A stretch of 33,322 bases of DNA, from contig JADMJS010000745.1 in assembly GCA_018780435.1 (NCBI GenBank), positions 1 to 33,322 on the forward strand. The letters run 5' to 3'. Under the pieces are notes generated by a model. The model saw nothing but the letters and a program-made list of their open reading frames with translations. It searched no databases and was not told where the DNA came from. Position numbers and translations under genes: made by a program. This DNA comes from Myxococcales bacterium (GTDB taxonomy: Bacteria > Myxococcota_A > UBA9042 > GCA-2863065). This document shows, piece after piece, positions 25,301-32,489 of the stretch. Every line of letters starts with the position of its first letter. Position 1 is the first letter of the stretch.

Positions 25301-27430
25301 TGGGCGCAGGGCCGCTTCGAATCGGTCTCTCCGGGTCGCTACAACTCGGCGGGCGTCGTCCGCACCTGCGCGGACGTCGACGAGTGCGCCGATGGCACCG
25401 CCGTCTGCCCCGGCGACACCGTCTGCGTGAATACCTCTGGCGGCTACGACTGCGAGTGCCCACCCGGCTACGAGCTCGTCGTTGGCGTGTGCACCTTCTC
25501 CTGCGCGCTCGCGGGCAACGGTGTCGCCTGCGACGACGGCGATCTTTGCACGACCGGTGACGCGTGTGTGGGTGGTGAGTGTGTCGGCGAGGCCATCGTG
25601 TGTGAGGACCCGGGGCCCTGCCAGGGCGCGGGCGTGTGCAGCCCGTCCACGGGGCTGTGTACGCCGACGGCGGACGAAGACGGCTCTCCGTGTGACGACG
25701 GCAATCTCTGCACGGTCAGCGACGCCTGCAAGAACGGGAAGTGCCGCGGCAAGACCGTCGTCTGCGCGGCCAGCGACGCCTGCCACCTCCCAGGCACCTG
25801 TGATCCCGCGACTGGGGCCTGCTCCGATCCGGTCGCGCCGAACGGCACCCCGTGCGACGACGGGACGGCGTGCACCGGCCCTGACGCCTGCATCGTCGGG
25901 ATCTGCATGCCGGGGCCGTGCGGCGAGGACTGGATCTGCGATGGCTCGAGTGGCGTCGTGGCCTGCGCCTGTGCTCCGGGGCTCGCGGGTGATCAGTGCG
26001 AGTCCTGCGCCGAAGGCTACGAGAGCGTCGACGCGGCCGTCTCGTTCAGCACCAACTTCCCCACGTCGCCACCGCCGGGCACCGAAGACGACATCGTCGC
26101 CGTCGCGACCGGTTATGCCCACTCGCTCGCGCTTCGCGACGACGGCCGCGTCTTCGCCTGGGGATCGAACCTCCAAGGGGAGTCCACGGTCCCGCTCGCG
26201 GCACAATCCGGCATCAAGGCCATCGCTGCGGGCGCGGGCTTCTCGCTCGCGCTCACCAGCACCGGCCAAGTCATCGGCTGGGGGCGGAACGACTACGGCC
26301 AAAGCGCGATCCCCGTCGCCGCCCAGAGCGGCGTGGTCGCCATCGCGGCCGGGTGGTTCCATGGGCTCGCGCTCACGAGCAGCGGCGCCGTCATCGCTTG
26401 GGGTCAGAATAGCTACGGCTCCACGGTGGTCCCGGCTGCCGCGAGCGCCGGGATCGTCGCCATCGCGAGCGGCGCCATCACCTCGATGGCGCTCACGTCG
26501 GCGGGTCAGGTCCTAGCGTGGGGCTGGGACGGTCCAGGGATGGTGTCGGCGATGCCGCCGGACACGCAGTCGGGGATCGTCGCCATCGCGGGCGGCTCGG
26601 ACCACCTCCTCGCGCTCACGTCCACGGGCAAGGTCATCGCCTGGGGTGGCTTCTGGGCGACCCCCGTGCCACCACAAGCCCTGTCCGGGATGGTCGCAAT
26701 CGGCGGCGGGAGCGACTACTCGTACGCGCTCTCGGCGAATGGGCACCTCATCCCGTGGGGCTACGACTACAACCAGCACTACCTCCCGCCGTCGTCCATT
26801 CAGGGTCGCGTGACCGTCATCACGGCCGGCGCCGCCCACGCGACCGCGATCGTGCACCGTTGCGACGACGTCGACGAGTGTGCGGACGGGACCGACGAGT
26901 GCGGCCCAAACACCGTCTGCGTGAACACCGTCGGGAGCTACGAGTGTGACTGTGCGCCGGGCTTCGTCCTCGTCGGTGGCGTCTGTATCTCGATCTGCCA
27001 CAGCGCCCCCTTCGGGACGCCGTGTGACGACGGGGATCCCTGCACTGGCGCCGACACGTGCCAGAAAGGCGTCTGCGGCGGTCTGCCGGTGCTCTGCGTG
27101 GACGACGGCAACCCCTGCACTCAGGAGGCGAAGTGCGACCCGGACACGGGCCTCTGCGTCGCGCCGCCCATCCCGGACGGCTCCCCCTGCGAAGACGGTG
27201 ACAAGTGTACGACCAAGGACACGTGCACCGGCGGGAGCTGCGTCGCCGTGCCGGTCGAGTGCCCCGCCCCGGAGCCGTGCCGGCAGCCCGGGACGTGCAA
27301 GCCGGACTCCGGCCAATGTGTCTACGCGACGTCGCCGGACGGGACGCCGTGCCAAGATGGCGACGTTTGCACCAAGGGCGACGCCTGCAAGTCGGGCACG
27401 TGCGCGGCCGGCGCCGATATCTGCCCGTAG
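22325..27430 (+). CDS. Giant surface lipoprotein with Cys-rich, EGF and RCC1-type repeats
   Basis: I start at the ATG at 22325 (MNYRATLLAIGVTSLLIAC), a lipoprotein signal with lipid-acceptor Cys19; the product has 1701 aa. Three large modules repeat. Each has a Cys-rich part with CDDGDxCTxxDxCxxGxC units, a laminin/EGF-like CAPGYxGPxCxxCxxGY, an RCC1-like propeller of about 7 repeats (GVVAIAAG...LALTSTGQVIAWG), and a calcium-binding EGF (DVDECADGTAVC...GSYECDCAPGF). RCC1 blocks lie at about residues 249-515, 741-1009 and 1239-1508; EGF units near 523-565, 1017-1058 and 1513-1555; a final Cys-rich tail follows. It should be an extracellular adhesion or binding protein, disulphide-rich. The Ca2+-binding pattern D-x-D-E-C is intact in all three EGFs. 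Confidence 0.88.
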   Translation: MNYRATLLAIGVTSLLIACTPGPDTGGDAATTKSDASKTDTSLLPVCDLSRACAAVGAIECDDGASRTCEVVAAGCLQWSDWTACDVLLDRCTQGWCSPGVGCETSPADCDDQNPCTSEICDPKKGCQYTQENDAICDDGDACTVKDRCFKGVCYAGKPVACPPGGPCEGPGSCDSATGSCVNPPIADGTACSDGAVCTLADTCVGGDCIPGPCGENWSCGGEEPGCDCAPGYDGPGCNQCAAGYEASSQAVAWGTTYYGVPNVPAAAQSDVVAVAAGYFTTLALKANGDVVGWGNQGYLSVPPAAQHDVKGIDCGERRYCLALKNDGQVIAWGQLNSNGELDVPPAAQSDVVMISAGYNHSLALRSDGQVVGWGSNTSGKATPPATLPADIVAVEAGLYHSLVLTSTGGVIAWGNSTSGSLVVPPEAQSGVVAIEAGAFRSYAVKATGEIIMWGDDAPPAPVGATAVSVKHLAGIALMPTGDAVLFGSPVPGPQFTPPSWAQGRFTAVSAAQFTVAGVVLTCVDTDECADGTAVCGEGTVCVNAPGSYECACAPSYELVGGVCTFSCALAGDGAACDDGDLCTTGDVCQGGACAGAPLCGSVGQCELDSVCDSKTGQCLITPAKDGTACDDGDACTIGDSCQSGACQPGGPMVCEAVDECHAAGVCEPLTGLCTSPVAADGLPCDDGAPCTLGDTCLQGVCNPGECGSSWTCDPYLGCGCAPGYAGPDCTECGEGYAMTGQAVVWGGTEYYGVPVAATTRVVKVAAGTNMTLALRDDGTVVAWGGAAALTNVPLAAQTGVVDIDCADEGFCLALTSAGRVVAWGSSTYGAANVPAAAQSGVVAISAAGYGMATALTASGGVLSWGYNGSLVPTSVQSGVVAIASGAWHRVALKSSGEVIAWHSALTPTTDVVPAAAQSGIVAIAAGNEVTYALTAAGQLVVWGVNAYPGPPTTAGMANIAATWHHALALMPTGEVIPWGIVNVTSLATPPAWAQGRFESVSPGRYNSAGVVRTCADVDECADGTAVCPGDTVCVNTSGGYDCECPPGYELVVGVCTFSCALAGNGVACDDGDLCTTGDACVGGECVGEAIVCEDPGPCQGAGVCSPSTGLCTPTADEDGSPCDDGNLCTVSDACKNGKCRGKTVVCAASDACHLPGTCDPATGACSDPVAPNGTPCDDGTACTGPDACIVGICMPGPCGEDWICDGSSGVVACACAPGLAGDQCESCAEGYESVDAAVSFSTNFPTSPPPGTEDDIVAVATGYAHSLALRDDGRVFAWGSNLQGESTVPLAAQSGIKAIAAGAGFSLALTSTGQVIGWGRNDYGQSAIPVAAQSGVVAIAAGWFHGLALTSSGAVIAWGQNSYGSTVVPAAASAGIVAIASGAITSMALTSAGQVLAWGWDGPGMVSAMPPDTQSGIVAIAGGSDHLLALTSTGKVIAWGGFWATPVPPQALSGMVAIGGGSDYSYALSANGHLIPWGYDYNQHYLPPSSIQGRVTVITAGAAHATAIVHRCDDVDECADGTDECGPNTVCVNTVGSYECDCAPGFVLVGGVCISICHSAPFGTPCDDGDPCTGADTCQKGVCGGLPVLCVDDGNPCTQEAKCDPDTGLCVAPPIPDGSPCEDGDKCTTKDTCTGGSCVAVPVECPAPEPCRQPGTCKPDSGQCVYATSPDGTPCQDGDVCTKGDACKSGTCAAGADICP

Positions 27431-27518
27431 GTCATCGGGAATAGGAGCCACGGGCGCCGAACAACGCCTCTTGCTTGACGCTGTACGGCTGGACCGAGCG
27501 AGGTGTCTACGCGCTCAC

Positions 27519-27573
27519 AGCCGCCGGCCCCCAGGGCCTTGGCGCGTTGGCCCTGACTGCCCTGCTGGCGGCT
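27519..27573. terminator. Hairpin between convergent genes, possible bidirectional terminator
   Basis: AGCCGCC at 27519-27525 pairs with GGCGGCT at 27567-27573, with CAGGGC and GCCCTG pairing inside. It lies between the stop of the giant lipoprotein (27430) and the stop of the convergent MYXO-CTERM gene (27575). There is no poly-T tract, so intrinsic termination is not assured; position and stem strength are the evidence. Confidence 0.45.
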
Positions 27574-27574
27574 C

Positions 27575-30469
27575 TCACTGACGCGACGGGGGGCGTCGCT
27601 CGTAGCGCCTGACGCGCGGCCCCAGCGCGCAGAGCACCACCGCCGCCAGCCACAGCGCCGCGCTCGTCGCAGGGCCACCCAACGCGCGGCCGCTCGCGCT
27701 CGAGCACCCGCCGTCGGACCCCGAGGCTCCGCTCGGCGCGCCCGCGTCGGCGGCCGGTGCGCTGGCGTCGCCGGCGTCGATCGGGCCTGCGGCTCCCGAG
27801 TCGGGCGCCTCGTCCGCGTCCGGGGAAGTCGCGTCGCTCGGGTCGATCGGGCCCCCGTCTGCTGAGTCCATGGCGTCGGCGGGGGCCTCCGTGGCGTCCT
27901 CCGCGCCCCCCACGTCGGCGGGCTCCCCCGACGTATCCCCGGGCCCCGTCGATACGTCGCCCGCACTGCCCGCGTCTGCGGTGTCCTCCGGCCCGCCCAC
28001 GTCTTCCCAGCCCGGCGGCAGGCCCCCGCTACCCACGAAGCGCAGGCCCGCGCGTCGCCCGGGCACCGCCACGTCCTCGCCGTAGGTCGCCACGCGAGAC
28101 ATGAGCACGGCCCAGCTCTCGAGGCCCGTGGCGGCCACGACCACCTCGCGGGTGGGCCAAGACGACTCCGACAGCGTCCACGGGGCCTCCGTCGGCAACC
28201 CGTCCGCGCCGAAGCGCACGGCCAACGCCTCGGCGCTCGTGGCGTCGATCCACGTCAGCAGCGGCTGCCCCCCGGGCGCCGCGGTGAGCCAGGGCGAGAC
28301 GAGCCGGGTCTGCGGCGGTGTCCAGCCGGCGTCGACGTCGAGAAGCTCCCCGTCAGGCGAGAGCCGGGCCACGCGGACCCGCGTGTCCACGTTCCAGTTG
28401 ACCGCGCTGCTCCACGCGATCAGCCAGCCCCAGGGGGCCGCGGCCGCCGCAGTGAGCACCGGCGCGCCGGCGGTCGCCGCTTCGAGCGCCTTCGAGGGCC
28501 CCAGTGGGGCGCCGTCGGCCGCGATGAGGCGCGTCGAGAGCACCATGCCGTACTCGGCGGAGGCTACGAGGTACGCGGCCCCGTCCCACGCCACGGCGTG
28601 CGCGGCGCTCCCGAATGAGAGCGTCCCCACCGTTCCGGTGGCGCCGTCGATCGGTGCGCCCGAGGCGTCCAACAGCAGATACTTCCCGCGTGGCCCGGAG
28701 AGAGTTCGCCCGTCGGTGTAGACCAGCAGCGCCCCGCTCCCGCTCGAAGCGAGCGCCGGGTTGAAGTCGTAGGTGTACTCGCCTTCGTAGCTCGGAGTCG
28801 TTGGCGCGAAGTCCCCAAGGGCGGCGCCGTCGGCGCTCAGCCGGCGCACGAGCAGCCTTCCGGGCACGCTGTCGAAGATCGAAAACGGGGGGCCAACCTG
28901 CACCCACGCGACCACCCAGGCGGTTCCGGCGAACGTCGCGGCGGCGGTGGGGCCAATATCGGGTTCTCCGGGCCCGGTGGTCCCGAGCAGGACACCGTCG
29001 GGCTCCACCGCGCCTCCGTCGGGGCCTACGCGGGCATAGCGCACCTCGACCATGCCGTTCGAGCCTCGCGTCTCGGAGTAGACCGCCAGCGCGCCTGCGG
29101 GGGCCACGGCCAACGCCACGTTGACCTGCGCGTTGGGCGCCGCACTCACCACCGTGACGGGAGTGGCGTCGCCCACCACCGGCGTGGCGTCGAGGCGCCG
29201 GGCGAACGTGTCAGGCCACCAGCCATAGTCGGGTTCCCAACCGGACCAGACCAGCACTGGCCCACTTTGGCCCGGCGCCGCGACCAGCCGAGTCAACCGC
29301 CACGAGCTGTCGACCCGCACCTCGCCGCCGGGCGGCGTGACGGCCGTACCCACGACCGTCGCCATCATCAGGTCCGAGCGATCGCACGGACCGTCGAAGC
29401 TGGCCTTGCAGTACAGGGGCTGCTCGGATGCCTGGGCCGAGCGCCAAGCGACGAGGAAGCCGTCGTCGGTGGCAATCACGCTGGGGGAGTCCTGATGGTT
29501 CCCTGCCGCGCTCACCAGGAACCCGGCGGGGCCTTCTCCGGGAGGCGGCGCGTCCGGCACCGCGCCGTCCGCCGAGACCCGCATCGCGTAGAGGTCGGAG
29601 TCGGGCTCCGCCTTGGATCCGTTGAAGTCGTAGAGCCAGTTGCCCGCGCGTAGATCCGGCCACGCCACGAGGTACTCGCTCCCGTTCCAGGCCACTGCCA
29701 CGCGCCGGCTGTCCGCCACCTGGGCGTCTGCCGTGCTCGTGCTCAGCATCACCGGGGCGCCGTCGACCGCGTGCGTCAGGCGGTGAAGCTCAAGCCTGCC
29801 GTCCTCTCGAGCGCTGGCCACCAGCAGCAGACTGTCGCTGCCGCGTGCTACCGCGGGCGGTCCGTTGCCGTACTGGCCCTGGGTCACCACGGCGCTCATG
29901 GCCCCCGAAGGGAGGACTCGCACCGCGCTGATCCCCTGGGCGGTGTTGGCGACGACGGTCCAGCCGCCCCCGTCCCACGCGACATCGACCTCCCCCATCG
30001 CTGGGAGTGGAAGCTGGAAGCCGCCGGGTGTGAGGGCCACGCCCAAGTCGCTCACTTGCGTGGCCCAGGACCGGGCCTCGGCCCCCTCGCCGATGACCCA
30101 GACCACGAGCCACGCGGCGTCTCCGCGGGCGACGGCAGGCGGCCCGCGGAGACCAGGGTTCGACGTGGCGATTGGCGGCGACCTGTCTACCAGCGTGGCT
30201 TGCGCCGTGAGCCGGGCTAACACCAACGTTCGCGGCTCGCCGTCGGGGGAGCGTATGTACGGGACCAGCCAGCCGTCGGGCCCCGCGGCGACATCGGGCC
30301 AGTCCTTTGCGACCGAGTACGAGCCCGCCCCCCACGCGGTGGCGGTGAGATCGAGGTCCGGTCCCAGCACGGGCGAGGCGGTCGCCCGGAGGGGCAGGGC
30401 GGAGCCGAAGAGGACGAGCGACGCCGTGAGGGCGCGAGCGCCCGAGGCTTGGGAGGTGCGGCTGAGCAT
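27575..30469 (-). CDS. MYXO-CTERM surface protein, 964 aa
   Basis: The protein starts at the ATG at 30469 with a signal peptide (ALTASLVLFGSALPLRATAS, ending about residue 32). Residues 40-845 are a string of beta-propeller-like repeats, each with a core such as WNGSEYLVAWPDLRAG, DDGFLVAWRSA, GTAWVVAWVQVG and WDGAAYLVASAEYG. A long Asp/Ala/Gly/Pro/Ser-rich linker follows (about 850-915). The C-terminus is a MYXO-CTERM sorting signal: GGCSS with Cys922, a hydrophobic helix (ALWLAAVVLCALG) and a basic tail (RVRRYERRPPSRQ). Proteins of this class are processed by a myxosortase and anchored at the surface in myxobacteria. The gene is convergent with the giant lipoprotein. No enzyme motif is visible; a binding or adhesive role is inferred. 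Confidence 0.87.
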   Translation of the reverse strand: MLSRTSQASGARALTASLVLFGSALPLRATASPVLGPDLDLTATAWGAGSYSVAKDWPDVAAGPDGWLVPYIRSPDGEPRTLVLARLTAQATLVDRSPPIATSNPGLRGPPAVARGDAAWLVVWVIGEGAEARSWATQVSDLGVALTPGGFQLPLPAMGEVDVAWDGGGWTVVANTAQGISAVRVLPSGAMSAVVTQGQYGNGPPAVARGSDSLLLVASAREDGRLELHRLTHAVDGAPVMLSTSTADAQVADSRRVAVAWNGSEYLVAWPDLRAGNWLYDFNGSKAEPDSDLYAMRVSADGAVPDAPPPGEGPAGFLVSAAGNHQDSPSVIATDDGFLVAWRSAQASEQPLYCKASFDGPCDRSDLMMATVVGTAVTPPGGEVRVDSSWRLTRLVAAPGQSGPVLVWSGWEPDYGWWPDTFARRLDATPVVGDATPVTVVSAAPNAQVNVALAVAPAGALAVYSETRGSNGMVEVRYARVGPDGGAVEPDGVLLGTTGPGEPDIGPTAAATFAGTAWVVAWVQVGPPFSIFDSVPGRLLVRRLSADGAALGDFAPTTPSYEGEYTYDFNPALASSGSGALLVYTDGRTLSGPRGKYLLLDASGAPIDGATGTVGTLSFGSAAHAVAWDGAAYLVASAEYGMVLSTRLIAADGAPLGPSKALEAATAGAPVLTAAAAAPWGWLIAWSSAVNWNVDTRVRVARLSPDGELLDVDAGWTPPQTRLVSPWLTAAPGGQPLLTWIDATSAEALAVRFGADGLPTEAPWTLSESSWPTREVVVAATGLESWAVLMSRVATYGEDVAVPGRRAGLRFVGSGGLPPGWEDVGGPEDTADAGSAGDVSTGPGDTSGEPADVGGAEDATEAPADAMDSADGGPIDPSDATSPDADEAPDSGAAGPIDAGDASAPAADAGAPSGASGSDGGCSSASGRALGGPATSAALWLAAVVLCALGPRVRRYERRPPSRQ

Positions 30470-30512
30470 TGCTCTATGTTACCGCCGCGGCGAACGTCGA
30501 TCGAAGCTATTG

Positions 30513-30641
30513 GGTAGGCGCCCTTGAGGTCGGGCCACTCGACAGGGAGCAACCATGGGGTGGCGGGGAGGGTCATCGAGGAGCGAACGGATTGGTGGAC
30601 TCGTAATACGTCTGGAGGATCTCAAGACGGAACGACTTTCC
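30513..30641. repeat. Decayed copy of a TA promoter region (direct repeat of 31470-31598)
   Basis: This 129-bp stretch matches 31470-31598 closely. It carries the first 21 codons of the small minus-strand ORF (MTLPATPWLLPVEW then a P-for-S change) and the start region of an RHH antitoxin. In this copy the -10 box TATGAT has become GAGGAT and the start codon ATG has become ACG, and homology stops after about five antitoxin codons. It is therefore a dead relic. It sits on the far side of the small lipoprotein gene from the intact copy. Confidence 0.75.
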
Positions 30642-30686
30642 TAGTATCTCGGCCCGTTCACTCGCCCGACTCGCGGCAGCGTGCGC

Positions 30687-31253
30687 TCAGGGGCCAGTTC
30701 TCACATCGCCCGAGGCGACACAGACGCCATCTCTTGGGGTGCAGCGCCCGTGCTTGATGCATGCCTCGGACGCGGCGCAGTCGGCCTCGGTCTTGGCGAC
30801 GCAACGAGGACTGTCCCAGGTGCAGAGGCCTCGAGTGGCGCATTCGGGGGCGGACGCGCACGTCGGAAAGCGCTCCCGTAGCTCTACACACCGCGCCGCG
30901 TTCGTGTAGCCGTAGGCAGCGCTGGGGCCCCAAATCGAGCCGGTCAAGATGGGGAGCGAGGACATTGACAGGAAGACTACGCCCAAGCCGGACCCGTCAA
31001 TCTTCTCTTTCGCGTACTCCGCGTCCTCGGCCATGAGTACGGCGCCAGTCACGAGGAGACCGAGCGCCGCGGCGCCTGAGATCGACGCCATGACGAGGTC
31101 GCTGGCGGGTGCCGACGTCGAGGTGGTGCAGTCGCGCTGAAACACGCCATCCACCTCTGCTCGGTTCATCTGAGCCCAGGAGCAGCCCCCGACGAGGAGA
31201 TGAGCGAGTGCGACGGAAGCAGCCACGAACGGAGCAGGTTGGCGGTTCACCAT
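30687..31253 (-). CDS. Small lipoprotein with C-terminal Cys-rich motif, 188 aa
   Basis: Starting at the ATG at 31253, the product has a lipoprotein signal (PFVAASVALAHLLVGGCSW) with lipidation Cys at about residue 24. Two hydrophobic segments follow (ISGAAALGLLVTGAVLMA, about 58-75, and LGVVFLSMSSLPILTG, about 88-103). The C-terminal 60 aa hold ten cysteines in the pattern CASAPECATRGLCTW ... CVAKTEADCAASEACIKHGR, a motif common in lipoproteins of myxobacteria and relatives. The function of that motif is not known. The gene is monocistronic, has a perfect 16-bp palindrome 38 bp upstream, and lies between two copies of a TA start region. Confidence 0.78.
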   Translation of the reverse strand: MVNRQPAPFVAASVALAHLLVGGCSWAQMNRAEVDGVFQRDCTTSTSAPASDLVMASISGAAALGLLVTGAVLMAEDAEYAKEKIDGSGLGVVFLSMSSLPILTGSIWGPSAAYGYTNAARCVELRERFPTCASAPECATRGLCTWDSPRCVAKTEADCAASEACIKHGRCTPRDGVCVASGDVRTGP

Positions 31254-31290
31254 GCGGGCCAGGATACGACGTGGCATGGCGGGCTTGGAA

Positions 31291-31306
31291 TCCACCAATT
31301 GGTGGA
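31291..31306. promoter_or_regulatory. Perfect 16-bp palindrome upstream of the small lipoprotein
   Basis: TCCACCAATTGGTGGA reads identically on both strands and lies 38 bp upstream of the lipoprotein start codon. Length and symmetry fit a binding site for a dimeric repressor, but no cognate regulator is identifiable. A related half-site, CACCAATTGG, occurs at 41-50 next to the left TA remnant. Confidence 0.4.
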
Positions 31307-31398
31307 GCGTCGTTCGTGGGAGGCGACCGCCCGGGCTCGCCCGAACATCGGGTTTTCTGGGCTGAGACACGCACGGCGTCTGCGTGAAGGTGCTGTTT

Positions 31399-31533
31399 TC
31401 ATTCGATAAAGTGGCCGGACTCGAGGTGGAGGCACGGCTGGGTGGCCGGGTCCTGGACGACGTACCAGCGGTAGGCGCCCTTGAGGTCGGACCACTCGAC
31501 CGGGAGCAACCATGGGGTGGCGGGGAGGGTCAT
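31399..31533 (-). CDS. Small ORF, 44 aa, divergent from RHH antitoxin
   Basis: The frame begins MTLPATPWLLPVEWSDLKGA, continues with YRWYVVQDPATQPC and ends HLESGHFIE. Its ATG faces the antitoxin gene start 50 bp away. The first 21 codons are duplicated at 30516-30576 with only two base changes, one silent and one Ser to Pro, before homology ends. Trp- and Pro-rich composition and preservation of the frame in both copies suggest a real peptide, but this could follow from recent duplication. No family is recognised. A link to the TA module is inferred from position. Confidence 0.4.
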   Translation of the reverse strand: MTLPATPWLLPVEWSDLKGAYRWYVVQDPATQPCLHLESGHFIE

Positions 31534-31548
31534 CGAGGAACGACCGGC

Positions 31549-31577
31549 TTGATGGGCTTGTAATACGCTGGTATGAT
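31549..31577 (+). promoter_or_regulatory. Promoter of the RHH/PIN module with embedded inverted repeat
   Basis: TTGATG (31549-31554) and TATGAT (31572-31577) are spaced by 17 bp, a near-consensus housekeeping-sigma promoter. Initiation 6-7 bp downstream would fall on the A of the antitoxin ATG at 31584, so the mRNA would be leaderless; no Shine-Dalgarno sequence is present. An inverted repeat ATAC-GCTG-GTAT (31563-31574) overlaps the -10 box and could be the antitoxin operator. Confidence 0.6.
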
Positions 31578-31583
31578 CTCAAG

Positions 31584-31802
31584 ATGGAACGACTCTCCCT
31601 ATCGCTTTCAGACGACTTGGCCGCGCGGATCCGGGCGGCCGCCAATGATGATGGTGAGACGCTCTCTTCTTGGCTGGCGAGAGCTGCGGAGGCGCGTCTA
31701 CTCCTCCGACACGCCGCGGCGGCCATTGCGCACTGGGAGCGAGAGCACGGCGAGATCACCGAAGCCGACGTCTCGGCGGTCGAAAGCGCATGGCGGGAGT
31801 AA
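31584..31802 (+). CDS. Ribbon-helix-helix antitoxin, 72 aa
   Basis: The protein begins MERLSLSLSDDLAARIRAAA, the beta-strand and first helix of an RHH (CopG/MetJ-type) DNA-binding domain, followed by GETLSSWLARAAEARLLLRH. The C-terminal half (AIAHWEREHGEITEADVSAV) should contact the toxin. I use the ATG at 31584 because the RHH strand begins there and the promoter points to it; the longer upstream frame is not coding-like. The stop lies 13 bp inside the toxin gene, so the pair is coupled. The protein should bind its own promoter and neutralise the PIN toxin. Confidence 0.85.
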   Translation: MERLSLSLSDDLAARIRAAANDDGETLSSWLARAAEARLLLRHAAAAIAHWEREHGEITEADVSAVESAWRE

Positions 31803-32188
31803 CCCTCGACACCGGCGCGCTCATCGCCGCGAGCCGTGACGACCGGCGATTCTGGGTCTGGTGGAAGTGGCTGACCTCGAGGGGCATCGTGGCGTCCGTC
31901 CCATCGCCCGTCGTGGCCCAGGCGTGGCGTGGCCCTCGCGACGCGCGTCTCGCTAGCGTGCTCAGCGGATGCCGTGAGGTTCAGTTCGACGCCACGAGCT
32001 CCAAACGCACCGGCGAGCTCTGCGCCCGGTCGGGGACCTCCGACGTGGTCGACGCGTTCGTCGTACTCGTCGCCGCCGACCGGCGCGACGACGTCTTGAC
32101 CGGTGACGTGAGTGACCTCAGGCACCTGGCCGCGTTCATGCCCGGGGTCGGCCGCATTCGCTCGCTCGATGACCTCGGCGCTGCGTAG
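31790..32188 (+). CDS. vapC: PIN-domain toxin, 132 aa
   Basis: The product begins MAGVTLDTGALIAASRDDRR with the first metal-binding Asp7. Further acidic residues are Asp85 and Asp88 (SDVVDAFVV) and Asp106 (LTGDVSDLRHLA), the end pattern of PIN toxins of this type. At the position of the usual second acidic residue the sequence reads VVAQAWRG, with Gln44 rather than Glu; this occurs in some VapC-like proteins and may change metal binding. The length is normal. It overlaps the antitoxin by 13 bp. I infer a toxin of the RHH/PIN class, possibly with altered activity. Confidence 0.82.
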   Translation: MAGVTLDTGALIAASRDDRRFWVWWKWLTSRGIVASVPSPVVAQAWRGPRDARLASVLSGCREVQFDATSSKRTGELCARSGTSDVVDAFVVLVAADRRDDVLTGDVSDLRHLAAFMPGVGRIRSLDDLGAA

Positions 32189-32316
32189 ACGGACCGCCCA
32201 GAGTCCGTCTTGCGCCTGACTCGATCTTCCTGCGCTCGGTCGCTCTCGCTTCCAGGGGTGCCGACGAAGCGTCCCGGCAAATGTTCCGTGGCTTCACGCG
32301 GTCAAAGGCGCCGTGG

Positions 32317-32466
32317 TCATGTCGCGAAGGGAAAGCCCCGCTCCGCCTGCATTCGGGCCCTCTGATCGGCCGTGAGGCAGACGACGAGGGCGAAGTTGCC
32401 ATCCACGGCGCACTCGAACTGACGCCCCGAGGACTCGTTCAAGTCGTTGATCTCGCTCTTCGACAT
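32317..32466 (-). CDS. Possible small ORF, 49 aa, divergent from a VapBC module
   Basis: Within the 349-bp gap 32189-32537 a minus-strand frame starts at ATG 32466 (MSKSEINDLNESSGRQFEC) and ends ADQRARMQAERGFPFAT before a TGA. The composition is protein-like and compatible with a small folded domain (AVDGNFALVVCLT in the middle). No ribosome binding site is convincing and no family is recognised. Its start is 72 bp from the antitoxin start on the other strand, so they could share a regulatory region. The rest of the gap holds nothing I can support. Confidence 0.35.
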   Translation of the reverse strand: MSKSEINDLNESSGRQFECAVDGNFALVVCLTADQRARMQAERGFPFAT

Positions 32467-32489
32467 GGTCACCTGCACCACGTCAGGCC

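Noticed and set aside
24932..26362. 476-codon open frame on the minus strand inside the giant lipoprotein gene
   Set aside because: It lies opposite the RCC1/Cys-rich coding frame, which has clear domains; the antisense frame is Arg/Ala/Asp-rich with no motif, an effect of high GC.
27483..27612. Plus-strand frame LYGWTERGVYALTAAGPQG... after the giant lipoprotein
   Set aside because: No start codon with a binding site and it spans the intergenic hairpin and the end of the opposite gene; read as chance.
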